Assembly: GCF_030538695.1 (NCBI RefSeq)
Contig: NZ_JAUNTN010000028.1
Span: 1-40,152 of the forward strand
Direction of reading: 5' to 3'
DNA from: Paracoccus sp. (in: a-proteobacteria)
GTDB taxonomy: Bacteria; Pseudomonadota; Alphaproteobacteria; Rhodobacterales; Rhodobacteraceae
Length of the DNA: 40,152 bases
Shown: positions 25,689 through 36,331 of the stretch, in pieces
How positions within the stretch are numbered: position 1 is the first letter of the stretch
Layout: every line of letters starts with the position of its first letter
Notes under the pieces: generated by a model
Seen by the model: only the letters and a program-made list of their open reading frames with translations
Database searches by the model: none
What the model was told of the DNA's origin: nothing
Translations under genes and position numbers: made by a program

Positions 25689-25775
25689 GGGGGGCTTCGC
25701 GCCCCCCGCACCCCACAACTTTACGGGGGGCTTCGCGCCCCCCGCACCCCCCGCGGGATATTTACAGACAAAAGA
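25689..25775 (+). repeat. Dispersed intergenic repeat, copy 4, with doubled hairpin unit
   Basis: A 26-base unit starting GGGGGGCTTCGCGCCCCCC occurs at 25689-25714 and again, identically, at 25725-25750, with 10 bases between. It is followed by CCGCGGGATATTTACAGACA and AAAG. Each unit is a self-complementary hairpin. The element lies between pccA and the next gene and reaches its start codon. Confidence 0.75.
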
Positions 25776-26389
25776 TGGGGCCGGATGTGACACCACCGCT
25801 GGATCATATCCTTGCGCCGTCAGCACAGGCATCGCTGATCGCCGGACTGTTTCTGGCGGCGGGCTGGTGGGTGGTGGCTTTTCAGGGGGCCAAGCGGGAC
25901 CGCAAGCACCGGGCCGAGCGGGTGCGCGATGTGCAGCGGGCCTTGTTTGCCGAGATCCGTGCCTATGTCGCTGCGCTGCGGCGCGATGATCTGACCGAAT
26001 ATGGCGAGGAGATCCTTCAGCGAATCGAGACCGAGGCAGACTATTTCCCCGCCATTCCAACCGAGGCCAATGATGCGATTTTCCGCGCCATTATCAGCGA
26101 CATTCACGTTCTGCCGCGCGATACCATCGACCCGCTGGTGTTATATTACAGCCAGTTGAATGCGATTTCCGCAATGATTGCCGATCTGCGGATGCTGGAC
26201 CGGGCAAGCGTGGCGACCGAACAGGCCGCCGGGCTTTATCGTGATTTTCTGGCAATGAAGACCGAGGCCCTGATTTTGGGCGAACAGGCCATGGCGGCAA
26301 TTGCCGGGAATATGGATGGCACCGGGCGCACGACCCGGCCTTCGGTCAATAACCCGGACGCGGCTTCGTCCGGCCAAGGATGGGTTTGA
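25775..26389 (+). CDS. Membrane-anchored protein of unknown function
   Basis: The 204-residue protein has one membrane segment near its N-terminus (about 18-36, LIAGLFLAAGWWVVAF) followed by a basic patch (GAKRDRKHRAERVR), so the bulk should be in the cytoplasm. The rest is mostly helical and charged (VRDVQRALFAEIRAYVAALR). The start codon touches the end of the repeat; a GTG at 25787 is an alternative. Its 3' end overlaps the end of the small opposite-strand gene by 44 bases. I do not recognise the family. Confidence 0.65.
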   Translation: MGPDVTPPLDHILAPSAQASLIAGLFLAAGWWVVAFQGAKRDRKHRAERVRDVQRALFAEIRAYVAALRRDDLTEYGEEILQRIETEADYFPAIPTEANDAIFRAIISDIHVLPRDTIDPLVLYYSQLNAISAMIADLRMLDRASVATEQAAGLYRDFLAMKTEALILGEQAMAAIAGNMDGTGRTTRPSVNNPDAASSGQGWV

Positions 26390-26519
26390 CGCCCATGATT
26401 CGTTCGGCCTCCGAAATCAGAGACGACAGATGCACCGGCGGTTTTTCCGGCCGCTTTGCCGGCTTCGGTGCGGGCCGGTTTTCAGTGCGCGGGGTGCGGG
26501 TCAGCGGTGCGTTGGCCAT
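26346..26519 (-). CDS. Small basic Pro-rich protein of unknown function
   Basis: The 57-residue protein from the ATG at 26519 has a Pro/Lys/Arg-rich first half (TENRPAPKPAKRPEKPP) and a short helix (HLSSLISEAERIMGV) near the end. A GAGAGAGGG ribosome-binding site lies just upstream. It follows the DUF4174 gene on the same strand and overlaps the end of the convergent 204-residue gene. The function is unknown. Confidence 0.5.
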   Translation of the reverse strand: MANAPLTRTPRTENRPAPKPAKRPEKPPVHLSSLISEAERIMGVKPILGRTKPRPGY

Positions 26520-26570
26520 GATGCCCTCTCTCTCTTGGGTCAATATGGGCAGGCTGGGCGCAAAAAGCAA

Positions 26571-27098
26571 TCACGGCATGACGCTGCCGCGCCCGATTTC
26601 CTGTCGGCGCAGCGGGAACTTGTCGATGGCGCGGGTAATTTCGCGCACCGACCACGGTGCGGGTTTACGCTGTTTCACCTGCCCGTCCTTGTCGATCACC
26701 ACCAGCGAAAAGCCCGAGGGCCGCAAGTTTTGCCGCCAGATGCTGTTGCCCGCCGGATCGGTGTCGGTGATGACCACCACATCGCGCTGGACCAGCAACC
26801 CGCTGTTGCCCTCGATCTGGCGCATCTGCTCGATAAAGGCAGGGTCGTCGGGGGTGGCCGCAAAAATCACCAGCGGACGAGATTTCCAAAGGAAATCTTC
26901 GGGCGTGACCTCATCGGCACGCAGGACCGGCAGCGCGGCCCGCGGCACCAGCGCCTCGACCGGCAGCGCGGGCGGCACCCGCACCTGCGAACTGTCGGGC
27001 GTCGCCTCATTCTGCGGACGCGGCACCGGCGGCACAGCGGGCGCCCCCATCGCCGCGATCAGCGGAACGACCAGCAGAAACAACGCATTATTTTTCAT
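26571..27098 (-). CDS. DUF4174-type exported protein
   Basis: The 175-residue protein has an N-terminal signal peptide (MKNNALFLLVVPLIAAMGAP) and a Pro-rich linker to about residue 65, then a domain of about 110 residues with RPLVIFAATPDDPAF, QRDVVVITDTDP and FSLVVIDKDGQVKQR, which matches DUF4174, a thioredoxin-like fold. It lacks a CxxC motif, so redox activity is unlikely. GAGGTG precedes the ATG at 27098. It is divergent from the mutase gene over 57 bases. Confidence 0.75.
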   Translation of the reverse strand: MKNNALFLLVVPLIAAMGAPAVPPVPRPQNEATPDSSQVRVPPALPVEALVPRAALPVLRADEVTPEDFLWKSRPLVIFAATPDDPAFIEQMRQIEGNSGLLVQRDVVVITDTDPAGNSIWRQNLRPSGFSLVVIDKDGQVKQRKPAPWSVREITRAIDKFPLRRQEIGRGSVMP

Positions 27099-27155
27099 CG
27101 GCACCTCGTTTTGCCCTGTATATAGGCACGAAGGCCCCATGCGAAAGGACCGGAC

Positions 27156-29288
<2,133 letters not shown>

Positions 29289-29296
29289 TACAGATT

Positions 29297-29416
29297 TCGG
29301 GGGCGCAAGCGCCCCCGATGCCTCCGGCGGGGATATTTAAGTGAAGAAGAAAGCGGCTTCTTCTTCATCTAAATATCCCGGGGTGAATTGGCCGCAGGCC
29401 AAGAGGGGCAGCGCCC
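29297..29416. repeat. Dispersed intergenic repeat, copies 5 and 6, facing each other
   Basis: Copy 5 runs forward: a perfect 9-base hairpin CGGGGGCGC-AA-GCGCCCCCG (29298-29317), then GGCGGGGATATTTAAGTGAA and a GAAGAAA end. Copy 6 runs backward from 29354: TTCTTCTTCATCTAAATATC, then CCGGGGTGAATTGG and GGGGCAGCGCCCC. Together they form a long imperfect inverted repeat that could fold into a large hairpin after the mutase gene. Confidence 0.7.
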
Positions 29417-29431
29417 CTTCGCAGGTTCTGC

Positions 29432-29519
29432 TATAATTATGCACTAGGACATCATGGGAAATCGCACGGGTCGCAAAGCTGGTCTGATCCCGCTTGCCGC
29501 CCTGCCCGCGCTAGCCTAA
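29432..29519 (+). other. Candidate -10 box and 21-residue ORF upstream of gatB
   Basis: A perfect TATAAT is at 29432-29437, without a clear -35 box. At 29454-29519 an ATG opens a 21-residue frame, MGNRTGRKAGLIPLAALPAL then Ala and TAA, which looks like a basic-hydrophobic signal peptide with nothing after it. It ends 30 bases before gatB. It may be a leader peptide, a truncated gene, or chance. Confidence 0.3.
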
Positions 29520-29549
29520 AACGCGGGGAAACCGCTGACGAGGCCCGCA

Positions 29550-31064
29550 ATGCTTGACCACCTGACTTTCACCCCGCCCGAACCCAAAGTGATTGCCGGC
29601 ACCACCGGCGATTGGGAACTGGTCATCGGGCTGGAGGTCCATGCGCAGGTGGCCTCGAACGCCAAGCTGTTTTCCGGCGCCTCGACCGCTTTTGGCGCCG
29701 AACCCAACAGCAACGTGGCTTTTGTTGATGCCGCCATGCCGGGGATGCTGCCGGTCATCAACGAATTCTGCGTTGAACAGGCGGTCCGCACCGGGCTGGG
29801 GATCAAGGCGGCGATCAACCTGACCTCCGCCTTTGACCGCAAAAATTACTTCTACCCCGATCTGCCGCAGGGCTATCAGATCAGCCAGCTTTACCACCCG
29901 ATCGTGGGCGAAGGCGAGGTGATCGTGGACATGGCCCCCGGCGTCGCCCGCCGCGTGCGAATCGAGCGTATCCATCTGGAACAGGACGCCGGGAAATCCA
30001 TTCACGACATGGACCCGAATATGTCCTTTGTGGACCTGAACCGCACCGGCGTCGCCCTGATGGAGATTGTATCGCGCCCCGACATCCGCAGCCCCGAGGA
30101 GGCTGCCGCCTATGTCGCCAAGCTGCGTCAGATCATGCGTTACCTTGGTACCTGCGACGGCAACATGCAGAACGGCAACCTGCGGGCAGATGTGAACGTC
30201 TCGGTCTGTCGTCCGGGCGATTACGAACGCTTCATCGAGACCGGCGACCATTCCGTGCTTGGAACCCGCTGCGAAATCAAGAACATGAACTCGCTGCGCT
30301 TCATCCAGCAGGCCATCGAACATGAGGCCCGCCGCCAGATCGCCATTATCGAGGACGGCGGCAAGGTCGATCAGGAAACCCGGCTCTATGACCCGGACCG
30401 TGGCGAAACCCGGTCGATGCGCAGCAAGGAAGAGGCGCATGATTACCGCTATTTCCCCTGCCCCGACCTGCTGCCGCTGGAAATCGAACAGGCATGGGTC
30501 GATGGCATCTCTGCCGCCATGCCCGAACTGCCCGATGCAAAAAAAGCCCGCTTTGTTAATGAATTGGGCTTGTCGGAATATGACGCCAGCGTGCTGACCG
30601 CCGAGGTCGAGAACGCCGATTATTTCGAAACCGTCGCCAAAGGCCGCGATGGCAAACAGGCCGCGAACTGGGTCATCAACGAACTGTTCGGCCGCCTCAA
30701 CAAAGAGGGGCTGACGGTGGAAACCTCTCCCGTCTCAGCGGCGCAGCTAGGCGGCATCATCGACCTGATCGCCAAGGGTGATATTTCTGGCAAAATCGCC
30801 AAGGATCTGTTTGAAATCGTCTGGACCGAGGGCGGCGAGCCTGCCGAAATCGTCGAAACGCGCGGGATGCGGCAGGTCACTGACCTTGGCGCGATCGAGG
30901 CCGCCGTCGATGAAATCATCGCCGCCAATCCCGCGCAGGTCGAAAAGGCCAAGGCCAATCCGAAACTGGCGGGCTGGTTCGTGGGTCAGGTTCTGAAAGC
31001 CACCGGCGGCAAGGCCAACCCCGCAGCGGTCAACGATCTGGTGGCGAAAAAACTGGGTTTGTAA
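29550..31064 (+). CDS. gatB: Asp/Glu-tRNA amidotransferase subunit B
   Basis: The 504-residue subunit of the GatCAB complex binds tRNA and carries the kinase/transamidation site that turns Glu-tRNA(Gln) or Asp-tRNA(Asn) into the amide form. The GatB core starts with [13 protein letters not shown] and has [34 protein letters not shown] and NMNSLRFIQ; the C-terminal YqeY-like tail starts near 350 and ends [16 protein letters not shown]. The start at 29550 gives a short N-terminal extension. gatA and gatC are elsewhere. Its stop overlaps the next start (TAATG). Confidence 0.96.
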   Translation: MLDHLTFTPPEPKVIAGTTGDWELVIGLEVHAQVASNAKLFSGASTAFGAEPNSNVAFVDAAMPGMLPVINEFCVEQAVRTGLGIKAAINLTSAFDRKNYFYPDLPQGYQISQLYHPIVGEGEVIVDMAPGVARRVRIERIHLEQDAGKSIHDMDPNMSFVDLNRTGVALMEIVSRPDIRSPEEAAAYVAKLRQIMRYLGTCDGNMQNGNLRADVNVSVCRPGDYERFIETGDHSVLGTRCEIKNMNSLRFIQQAIEHEARRQIAIIEDGGKVDQETRLYDPDRGETRSMRSKEEAHDYRYFPCPDLLPLEIEQAWVDGISAAMPELPDAKKARFVNELGLSEYDASVLTAEVENADYFETVAKGRDGKQAANWVINELFGRLNKEGLTVETSPVSAAQLGGIIDLIAKGDISGKIAKDLFEIVWTEGGEPAEIVETRGMRQVTDLGAIEAAVDEIIAANPAQVEKAKANPKLAGWFVGQVLKATGGKANPAAVNDLVAKKLGL

Positions 31065-31480
31065 TGGGTCGCGCGCTTTTGCTGTTCATCGTGACCAGCG
31101 CGGCGCTGGGGATTGCGACCCTGCCGTTCCAGTCGGCCTTGACGTTGATGTTAGGGGTTCTGGTCGTCCCCATCCTCGCGGGTTTTGTTGCTGGCTGGGA
31201 CTGGGGGCGACGCGCCCTTCCCGCAAGGCGTGACGTCATGCTGACCGCAGGCATTTTCAGCCTGTCTTATCTGTTACCCGCATTGTTCCTTCTCACGATT
31301 AGCCAGTTGGCAATGGCGCAGTGGAAGGACCGGAATCTAGAGGCGATGCTGAATGAAAGCACCGCTTTTCTGGTGAACGTCATGGCGGGCGCCCCAGCGG
31401 TCGTGCTGATCCTGTTACTGCCGTTGTTGTTGTGGCTGGCCTTGCGATTTGGTATCCGACAGGCCGCACGTCGCCGCTGA
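31064..31480 (+). CDS. Small four-helix membrane protein
   Basis: The 138-residue protein has about four membrane segments (roughly 4-22, 26-44, 60-82 and 108-130) with a basic loop DWGRRALPARRD between the second and third and a basic C-terminus QAARRR. By the positive-inside rule both would face the cytoplasm. Its ATG shares a base with the gatB stop, so it is probably co-translated. I do not recognise the family, and its link to gatB may be only positional. Confidence 0.7.
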   Translation: MGRALLLFIVTSAALGIATLPFQSALTLMLGVLVVPILAGFVAGWDWGRRALPARRDVMLTAGIFSLSYLLPALFLLTISQLAMAQWKDRNLEAMLNESTAFLVNVMAGAPAVVLILLLPLLLWLALRFGIRQAARRR

Positions 31481-31561
31481 CCCATCGCTTTCGTGACCAT
31501 CGGCGGCTGGAACGACAGGCGCGTTTACGTTATTTTGCTGCCGACAAATGGCAGGATCACG

Positions 31562-31891
31562 ATGCAGCAAAGTTACGAATATACCGTCATTCCGGCCCCG
31601 ATCCGCGCTGACAAGGCTGCGGCGAAATCCGGCGCGGAACGCTTTGCCCTGACGCTGGCGGCCGCCATCAACGATATGGCTGCGCAGGGATGGGACTATA
31701 TCCGCGCCGAAACCCTGCCCGCCGAGGAACGCAGCGGGCTAAGCGGCCGCACCACCACCTATCACAACCTGCTGGTATTCCGCCGCGAACGCCGCAGCAC
31801 CCCGCAGCCGGCCACAACCGCCGTTCCCGCCCCTGCAAGCCCCGAAGAACCGGCCAAGCCCACCCCGCGCCTCGGCCCCGCACTTAAGTAA
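31562..31891 (+). CDS. DUF4177 domain protein
   Basis: The 109-residue protein has an N-terminal domain of about 75 residues with YEYTVIPAP, AAAINDMAAQGWDYIRAETL and TYHNLLVFRRE, the DUF4177 pattern, and then a Pro/Ala-rich tail. No catalytic residues are evident and the function is unknown. I chose the ATG at 31562, preceded by AGGATC, rather than the longer open frame. Repeat copy 7 follows right after the stop. Confidence 0.75.
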   Translation: MQQSYEYTVIPAPIRADKAAAKSGAERFALTLAAAINDMAAQGWDYIRAETLPAEERSGLSGRTTTYHNLLVFRRERRSTPQPATTAVPAPASPEEPAKPTPRLGPALK

Positions 31892-31926
31892 ATCTTTTGT
31901 ATCTAAATATTTTACTAGGGTGAATT
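31892..31926 (-). repeat. Dispersed intergenic repeat, copy 7 (AT-rich variant)
   Basis: Plus-strand ATCTTTTGTATCTAAATATT, then TTACTAGGGTGAATT, matches copy 6 (TCTAAATATCCCGGGGTGAA) in order and spacing, but the GC-rich hairpin is missing. It lies between the DUF4177 gene and the ssrA promoter. Confidence 0.45.
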
Positions 31927-31957
31927 AAACGTAGTTCAAGTGGCATGAAGCCCCCTC

Positions 31958-31986
31958 TTGCATCACCTGCCTCCCGCCCCTATATT
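31958..31986 (+). promoter_or_regulatory. Predicted sigma-70 promoter of ssrA
   Basis: TTGCAT (31958-31963) and TATATT (31981-31986) are separated by exactly 17 bases, and transcription would start near 31993, at the beginning of the acceptor piece. Confidence 0.7.
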
Positions 31987-31992
31987 CAGCCT

Positions 31993-32306
31993 GTCCGGGG
32001 CAACCCGGACTATGGACATAAACGCGCAGGTAATAAGCGGATCGGACCCGGGGGCGGTACCCGGCGGCTCCACCAAACACCCTTCGTTGGGGGAACATGG
32101 GGCCGAAACAGGATCGACGAACGTCTAAAGCTGTTTGCTTTGTCTCGGTGAGCGACCACCGTTATCGGTGCAAATTGTACAGTTGCCAACGACAACCGTG
32201 CTCCGGTGGCTCTGGCTGCGTAAGCAGCTCGGGTAACCGAAACTTAAGTCCTTACGCCTAGCAGCCTAAGGCGGGGCCCGCAGGAGCCTGGCAACAGAAT
32301 CCTGCA
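31993..32306 (+). ncRNA. ssrA: Transfer-messenger RNA, circularly permuted two-piece type
   Basis: The acceptor piece comes first and ends CGGCTCC-A-CCA (CCA at 32073-32075). After a spacer, the coding piece begins GGGGCCG (32099-32105), which pairs fully with CGGCTCC, including G32101 with T32069: the G3-U70 pair that makes alanyl-tRNA synthetase charge the RNA. The tag frame GCC AAC GAC AAC (from 32185) encodes ANDNRAPVALAA and stops at TAA 32221-32223. The end has a hairpin, GCAGGA/TCCTGC (32280-32305). The split, permuted form is known in alphaproteobacteria. The exact ends are estimated. sspB follows. Confidence 0.93.
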
Positions 32307-32394
32307 CTTTCCTCCCCCTGCTCGCCCCGGTCATTCCCCCCTTTTCATCCCGTCCCATTGCCTTATGCTGACAGCAATCAGAATGAGGTTTCCG

Positions 32395-32850
32395 ATGTCA
32401 GGCCATATTGATTACAGCGGGATGATGCACCGGGCGATGCAAGGGCTGATCGCAGATGTGCTGTCGGTCATTGCGGATGGCGGCTTGCCGGGGGACCATC
32501 ACTTCTACATCACCTTTGACACCCGCACGCCCGGCGTCGAAATGTCGGATTGGCTGCGCGAACGCTATCCCGAGGAAATGACCATCGTTATCCAGAACTG
32601 GTTCGAGGGGCTGGAGGTTCGCGCCGATGGGTTTGGGATCACCCTGAACTTTGGGAACAGCCCTGAGCGGCTGGAGATCCCCTTTGATGCGGTGCGCACC
32701 TTCGTTGACCCCTCGGTTGAGTTTGGCCTGCGGTTCGAACATCAGGACGAAGACGCAGAGGACGAAGACGAGATCGAAGAACCCGAAGCCGCGCCCGAGC
32801 TGCCCGCCGGCGGGGCCGAGGTCGTCAGTCTCGACAAGTGGCGCAAATAA
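32395..32850 (+). CDS. sspB: SspB-type adaptor for ClpXP (alpha family)
   Basis: The 151-residue adaptor binds ssrA-tagged proteins and delivers them to ClpXP. The folded domain (about 1-110) has HHFYITFDTRTPGVEMSDWL and IVIQNWFEGLEV, the SspB pattern; an acidic linker (DEDAEDEDEIEEPEA) follows, and the end VVSLDKWRK is the expected ClpX-docking module. I chose the ATG at 32395 because GAGG lies six bases upstream. It lies directly after ssrA, so the tag and its reader are neighbours. Confidence 0.92.
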   Translation: MSGHIDYSGMMHRAMQGLIADVLSVIADGGLPGDHHFYITFDTRTPGVEMSDWLRERYPEEMTIVIQNWFEGLEVRADGFGITLNFGNSPERLEIPFDAVRTFVDPSVEFGLRFEHQDEDAEDEDEIEEPEAAPELPAGGAEVVSLDKWRK

Positions 32851-32934
32851 CGCGGCATACTTTCGCATACCATTTGCACCCGCGCGCCCTTCTGCGTAAA
32901 ACGCCTGCGAAGGCATCTGAAGGGGGCAATTGCC

Positions 32935-34329
32935 ATGACCAAGACCCGCACCGAAACCGACAGCTTCGGCCCGCTGGAGGTTGACGCCAGCAAATACTGG
33001 GGCGCGCAGACGCAGCGCTCGATTATGAACTTTCCCATCGGCTGGGAACGTCAGCCGGTTCCGATCATCCGCGCGCTTGGCGCCATCAAGCTGGCCGCCG
33101 CCCGGATCAATCAGGCAGAGGGCAAGCTGGACAAGACCATCGGTCAGGCCATGGAACAGGCCGCAACCGAAGTGTTCGAAGGCAAATTCGACGACAACTT
33201 CCCGCTGGTCGTCTGGCAAACCGGGTCCGGCACCCAGTCGAACATGAACGCGAACGAGGTCATCTCGAACCGCGCCATTGAGATCCTCGGCGGCGAGATG
33301 GGTTCGAAAAAGCCGGTCCATCCGAACGATCATGTGAACATGGGCCAATCGTCCAACGACACTTTCCCGACCGCGATGCATGTCGCCATCGGGATGCTGG
33401 CGCGTGATGTGCTGCTGCCCGGTCTGGAAAAGCTGGCCGCCGCGCTTGAGGCGAAATCGGCCGAGTTCAAGGACATCATCAAGATCGGCCGCACCCATAC
33501 GCAGGACGCCACCCCCCTGACGCTGGGACAAGAGTTCAGCGGCTATGCCCATCAGGTCCGCATGGGGATCGAGCGGGTCAAGCTGTGCCTGCCGGGCATC
33601 TATGAGCTGGCGCAGGGCGGCACCGCCGTCGGCACCGGGCTGAACACGAAAAAAGGCTGGGACAGCGCAATTGCGGCGGAAATCGCCAAGATCACCGGCC
33701 TGCCTTTTGTGACCGCGCCCAACAAGTTCGAGGCTCTGGCCGCGCATGACGCGATGGTGTTCTTCTCGGGCGCGCTGAAAACCATTGCCGCCAGCCTGTT
33801 CAAGATCGCCAATGACCTGCGCCTGCTGGGTTCCGGCCCGCGTTCGGGCCTGGGTGAGCTGATCCTGCCGGAAAACGAACCCGGCTCCTCGATCATGCCG
33901 GGCAAGGTCAACCCGACTCAGGCAGAGGCGCTGACCATGGTTTGCGCTCATGTCATGGGCAATGATGCCGCCGTCGGGATCGCCGGTTCGCAGGGCCATT
34001 TCGAACTGAACGTCTATAACCCGATGATGTCCTATAACGTACTGCAATCCATGCAGCTTTTGGGCGATGCGGCGGGGTCGTTCACCGATAACATGGTCGC
34101 GGGCACCGAGGCCAATGTCGAACGCATCGACCGGCTGATGAAGGAAAGCCTGATGCTGGTGACCGCCCTTGCGCCGACCATCGGCTATGACAACGCCACC
34201 AAGGTCGCCAAGACCGCCCATAAGAACGGCACCACCCTGCGCGAAGAGGCCGTGGGTCTGGGCTTTGTGACCGAGGACGAATTCGACCGTATCGTCCGCC
34301 CCGAACAGATGATCGGTCCGGAGGACTGA
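32935..34329 (+). CDS. fumC: Fumarate hydratase, class II
   Basis: The 464-residue enzyme hydrates fumarate to L-malate in the citric acid cycle. It has the N-terminal [10 protein letters not shown], the [11 protein letters not shown] and [14 protein letters not shown] segments, [17 protein letters not shown], and the family signature [13 protein letters not shown] with the catalytic Ser. It is oxygen-stable and iron-free. Its length is normal, and a terminator follows at once, so it is probably transcribed alone. It handles carbon from succinyl-CoA made by the mutase route. Confidence 0.97.
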   Translation: MTKTRTETDSFGPLEVDASKYWGAQTQRSIMNFPIGWERQPVPIIRALGAIKLAAARINQAEGKLDKTIGQAMEQAATEVFEGKFDDNFPLVVWQTGSGTQSNMNANEVISNRAIEILGGEMGSKKPVHPNDHVNMGQSSNDTFPTAMHVAIGMLARDVLLPGLEKLAAALEAKSAEFKDIIKIGRTHTQDATPLTLGQEFSGYAHQVRMGIERVKLCLPGIYELAQGGTAVGTGLNTKKGWDSAIAAEIAKITGLPFVTAPNKFEALAAHDAMVFFSGALKTIAASLFKIANDLRLLGSGPRSGLGELILPENEPGSSIMPGKVNPTQAEALTMVCAHVMGNDAAVGIAGSQGHFELNVYNPMMSYNVLQSMQLLGDAAGSFTDNMVAGTEANVERIDRLMKESLMLVTALAPTIGYDNATKVAKTAHKNGTTLREEAVGLGFVTEDEFDRIVRPEQMIGPED

Positions 34330-34340
34330 TCCACCCCATG

Positions 34341-34368
34341 AAAGGCGCGGCCCCGGTCGCGCCTTTTT
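34341..34368 (+). terminator. Terminator of fumC
   Basis: AAAGGCGCG (34341-34349) and CGCGCCTTT (34358-34366) form a 9-base stem with an 8-base loop, followed by T residues. Confidence 0.85.
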
Positions 34369-34416
34369 CATATCCGCCCCCTGCCCTATATTATGCGCAA
34401 AGCGAAAGGACATGCG

Positions 34417-34872
34417 ATGAAACTGGCCGAAGCTCTTGTTTTGCGCGCGGATATGGCCAAGCGGCTGGATCAGCTAAAAGCTCGCATCCTGCGCAATGCC
34501 AAGGTGCAAGAGGGCGACAGCCCCGCCGAAGATCCCGCCACCCTGCTGAGTGAGCATGACCACGTGGCATCCGAAATGCAGGCGCTGATTGCGCGGATCA
34601 ACCGCACCAACAGCCGCACCGAATTCGCGGGCGGCACGCTCAGCGACGCTTTGGCGGCGCGGGATGTGCTGCGACTGCGGCAGGCCACCTATCGTGATCT
34701 GGCCGAAGAAGCGACCGTCACCCAGTTCGTCGCCACCCGCAGCGAGGTGCGCTTTCGCCCCTCGGTTGACGTGGCGCAAATCCAGAAACAGGCCGACAAG
34801 CTGTCGCAAGAACTGCGCACACTTGACGCCCGCATACAGGAGGCGAACTGGCTGACCACGCTTGCAGAATGA
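34417..34872 (+). CDS. DIP1984 family protein
   Basis: The 151-residue helical protein has MKLAEALVLRADMAKRLDQL at the start, a middle INRTNSRTEF and a coiled-coil C-terminus (IQKQADKLSQELRTLDARIQ, then EANW), which matches the DIP1984/septicolysin-like family. The function is unknown. AAAGGA is six bases before the ATG at 34417. It follows the fumC terminator and looks like a single unit. Confidence 0.85.
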   Translation: MKLAEALVLRADMAKRLDQLKARILRNAKVQEGDSPAEDPATLLSEHDHVASEMQALIARINRTNSRTEFAGGTLSDALAARDVLRLRQATYRDLAEEATVTQFVATRSEVRFRPSVDVAQIQKQADKLSQELRTLDARIQEANWLTTLAE

Positions 34873-35115
34873 TCCGGCCGGTATCGGCGGTCAGAGGCGA
34901 ATACGAACCCTTTCCGGCGGGGCAAGCCCGGAATTGTCAGCGTCAGGGGCGGCGCAGAACACAGCTCAGGCCCCGTATGGTGACAAGCGCAAGGTGACTG
35001 TCACACCTTATCACCGCGTATTGATCTGATCGGCCGAGAGGGTGGGCATGGGGGTTTTCCCTGCGGGGAGCCGTGGCCGGATTGCGCGAGCCGTGCTGGC
35101 AAGGTAAGAAACGGC
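34873..35115. other. Gene-free stretch with a GTGAC-T-GTCAC palindrome
   Basis: These 243 bases hold no gene I can support. A perfect palindrome GTGACTGTCAC lies at 34994-35004 inside AAGGTGACTGTCACACCTT, a possible operator for the DUF4169/RHH genes. Confidence 0.35.
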
Positions 35116-35292
35116 ATGACGCAGATCACCAACCTGAACCGCTTTCGCAAGCAAAAGGCCCGCGAGGATGCGCGGCGGCAGGCCGATGCCAATGCGGTGA
35201 AACACGGCCGAACCAAGGCCGAAAAGGCAGTGGATGCGGCGGAACAGGCGCGCGCCACCCGACTGCATGAGGGGCATAAGCGTGACGATTGA
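35116..35292 (+). CDS. DUF4169 family small protein
   Basis: The 58-residue basic helical protein begins MTQITNLNRFRKQKAREDAR and continues with charged residues to HEGHKRDD. This matches the small DUF4169 family, which in Rhodobacteraceae lies near fumC beside a ribbon-helix-helix gene. The function is unknown. Its 3' end overlaps the next gene by 11 bases, which supports coupled translation. Confidence 0.85.
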   Translation: MTQITNLNRFRKQKAREDARRQADANAVKHGRTKAEKAVDAAEQARATRLHEGHKRDD

Positions 35293-35512
35293 TCTGCCGC
35301 CGATGACGCCGCCGGTGAAACGCTCGGTCACGATCGACGGCCATCGCACCTCGGTCAGTCTTGAGGATGCATTTTGGTCGGCGCTGCTGCCTCTGGCGCA
35401 GGCGCAGGGACAAAGCCGCGCGGCGCTGGTGGCAGAGATCGACCATGCCCGCCAGCCAGATATCGGGCTGGCAACGGCGTTGCGGCTGTATGTTCTGGCG
35501 TCAAAGCCCTGA
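35282..35512 (+). CDS. Ribbon-helix-helix domain protein
   Basis: The 76-residue protein has the ribbon (KRSVTIDGHRTSVSLEDAFW) and two helices (LAQAQGQSRAALVAEIDHA and ATALRLYVLA) of the RHH fold, which usually binds DNA as a dimer. I chose the GTG at 35282 because GAGGGG is correctly spaced; an ATG at 35303 lacks a ribosome-binding site. It overlaps the DUF4169 gene and, by 12 bases, the end of convergent olsA. It may bind the palindrome at 34994, but this is a guess. Confidence 0.82.
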   Translation: MTIDLPPMTPPVKRSVTIDGHRTSVSLEDAFWSALLPLAQAQGQSRAALVAEIDHARQPDIGLATALRLYVLASKP

Positions 35513-36331
35513 TCTGACCGCGTTTTCCGCCGCAGCAGCCAACGTCTTGCGGGTCTCGCCACGCACGGGGATCGGCGGGTGCAACACCACCGTCACCTGC
35601 CCCTGACGCGGCGCCGCCAGCACCGTCAGCAGATGCGGCCCCAGCGACATATCCCCCCACCAGCCATAAAAGCGGGGATCAGCCCCCTTTGGTGCCTGAT
35701 ACTGCGCGGTCAGCGGCTGAATCGCCAGCCCGGCAGGCAGGCCGGGGTCAAGGAAACCCTGAAACAGCGTCGGCTTGAACGGCAGCACCCGCCGCCCATC
35801 GGTCGAGGTTCCCTCGGGGAAAAACAGCAGCATATGGCCAGCACGGATACGGGCAGAAAACTCGGCCGCCTGCTCTGCGGCCAATTTCGGATCGCGGCGG
35901 ACGAAATGCGTATCAGTAACGCGGGTCAGGATATTGATGCCGGGCCAGCTTGCGACCTCGGATTTGCTGACAAAAAACACCGGCAGAGCGGCATTCATCA
36001 CGAAAATATCCAGCCAGCTTGAATGGTTCGCCACCACCGCCCCCGGCCCGGCCATCGGCAGACCGACCCGCCGCCAGCGCAATCCAAGGATCAGCAGCAC
36101 CACCCGGCAAACGATCTGCACATAAGGCCCGGTAACAGGGCGACGGCGACTGGCGAACAGCCGCTCTACCCCGCGCAAGGGCAGGATCAACAGCACCGTG
36201 GCCAGCAGCCACAGCACGATCGGCACCCCACGCAGCACCACCAGCAGCCAGCCCAGTGGCGTAATGCGTGGCAAATCAGGCGGGGCCTCGCCGCGCCATG
36301 TCGCCTCCCCGCGCCCGGCGTCGATGCTCAT
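35501..36331 (-). CDS. olsA: Lyso-ornithine lipid O-acyltransferase
   Basis: The 276-residue membrane-bound acyltransferase of the PlsC family adds the second acyl chain to lyso-ornithine lipid. It has two hydrophobic N-terminal segments (about 25-52 and 70-84), the acyltransferase motif I NHSSWLD (HxxxxD), and motif III FPEGTST. The assignment to OlsA rather than PlsC comes from its partner: its ATG overlaps the olsB stop (ATGA). It works at the inner membrane. Confidence 0.9.
   Translation of the reverse strand: MSIDAGRGEATWRGEAPPDLPRITPLGWLLVVLRGVPIVLWLLATVLLILPLRGVERLFASRRRPVTGPYVQIVCRVVLLILGLRWRRVGLPMAGPGAVVANHSSWLDIFVMNAALPVFFVSKSEVASWPGINILTRVTDTHFVRRDPKLAAEQAAEFSARIRAGHMLLFFPEGTSTDGRRVLPFKPTLFQGFLDPGLPAGLAIQPLTAQYQAPKGADPRFYGWWGDMSLGPHLLTVLAAPRQGQVTVVLHPPIPVRGETRKTLAAAAENAVRSGL

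Noticed and set aside
31964..32098. Coding ORF in the tmRNA region (68-residue plus-strand frame)
   Set aside because: The region is explained by the acceptor and coding pieces of ssrA.
32398..34413. 671-residue minus-strand open frame
   Set aside because: Antisense to fumC and sspB, both clear genes.
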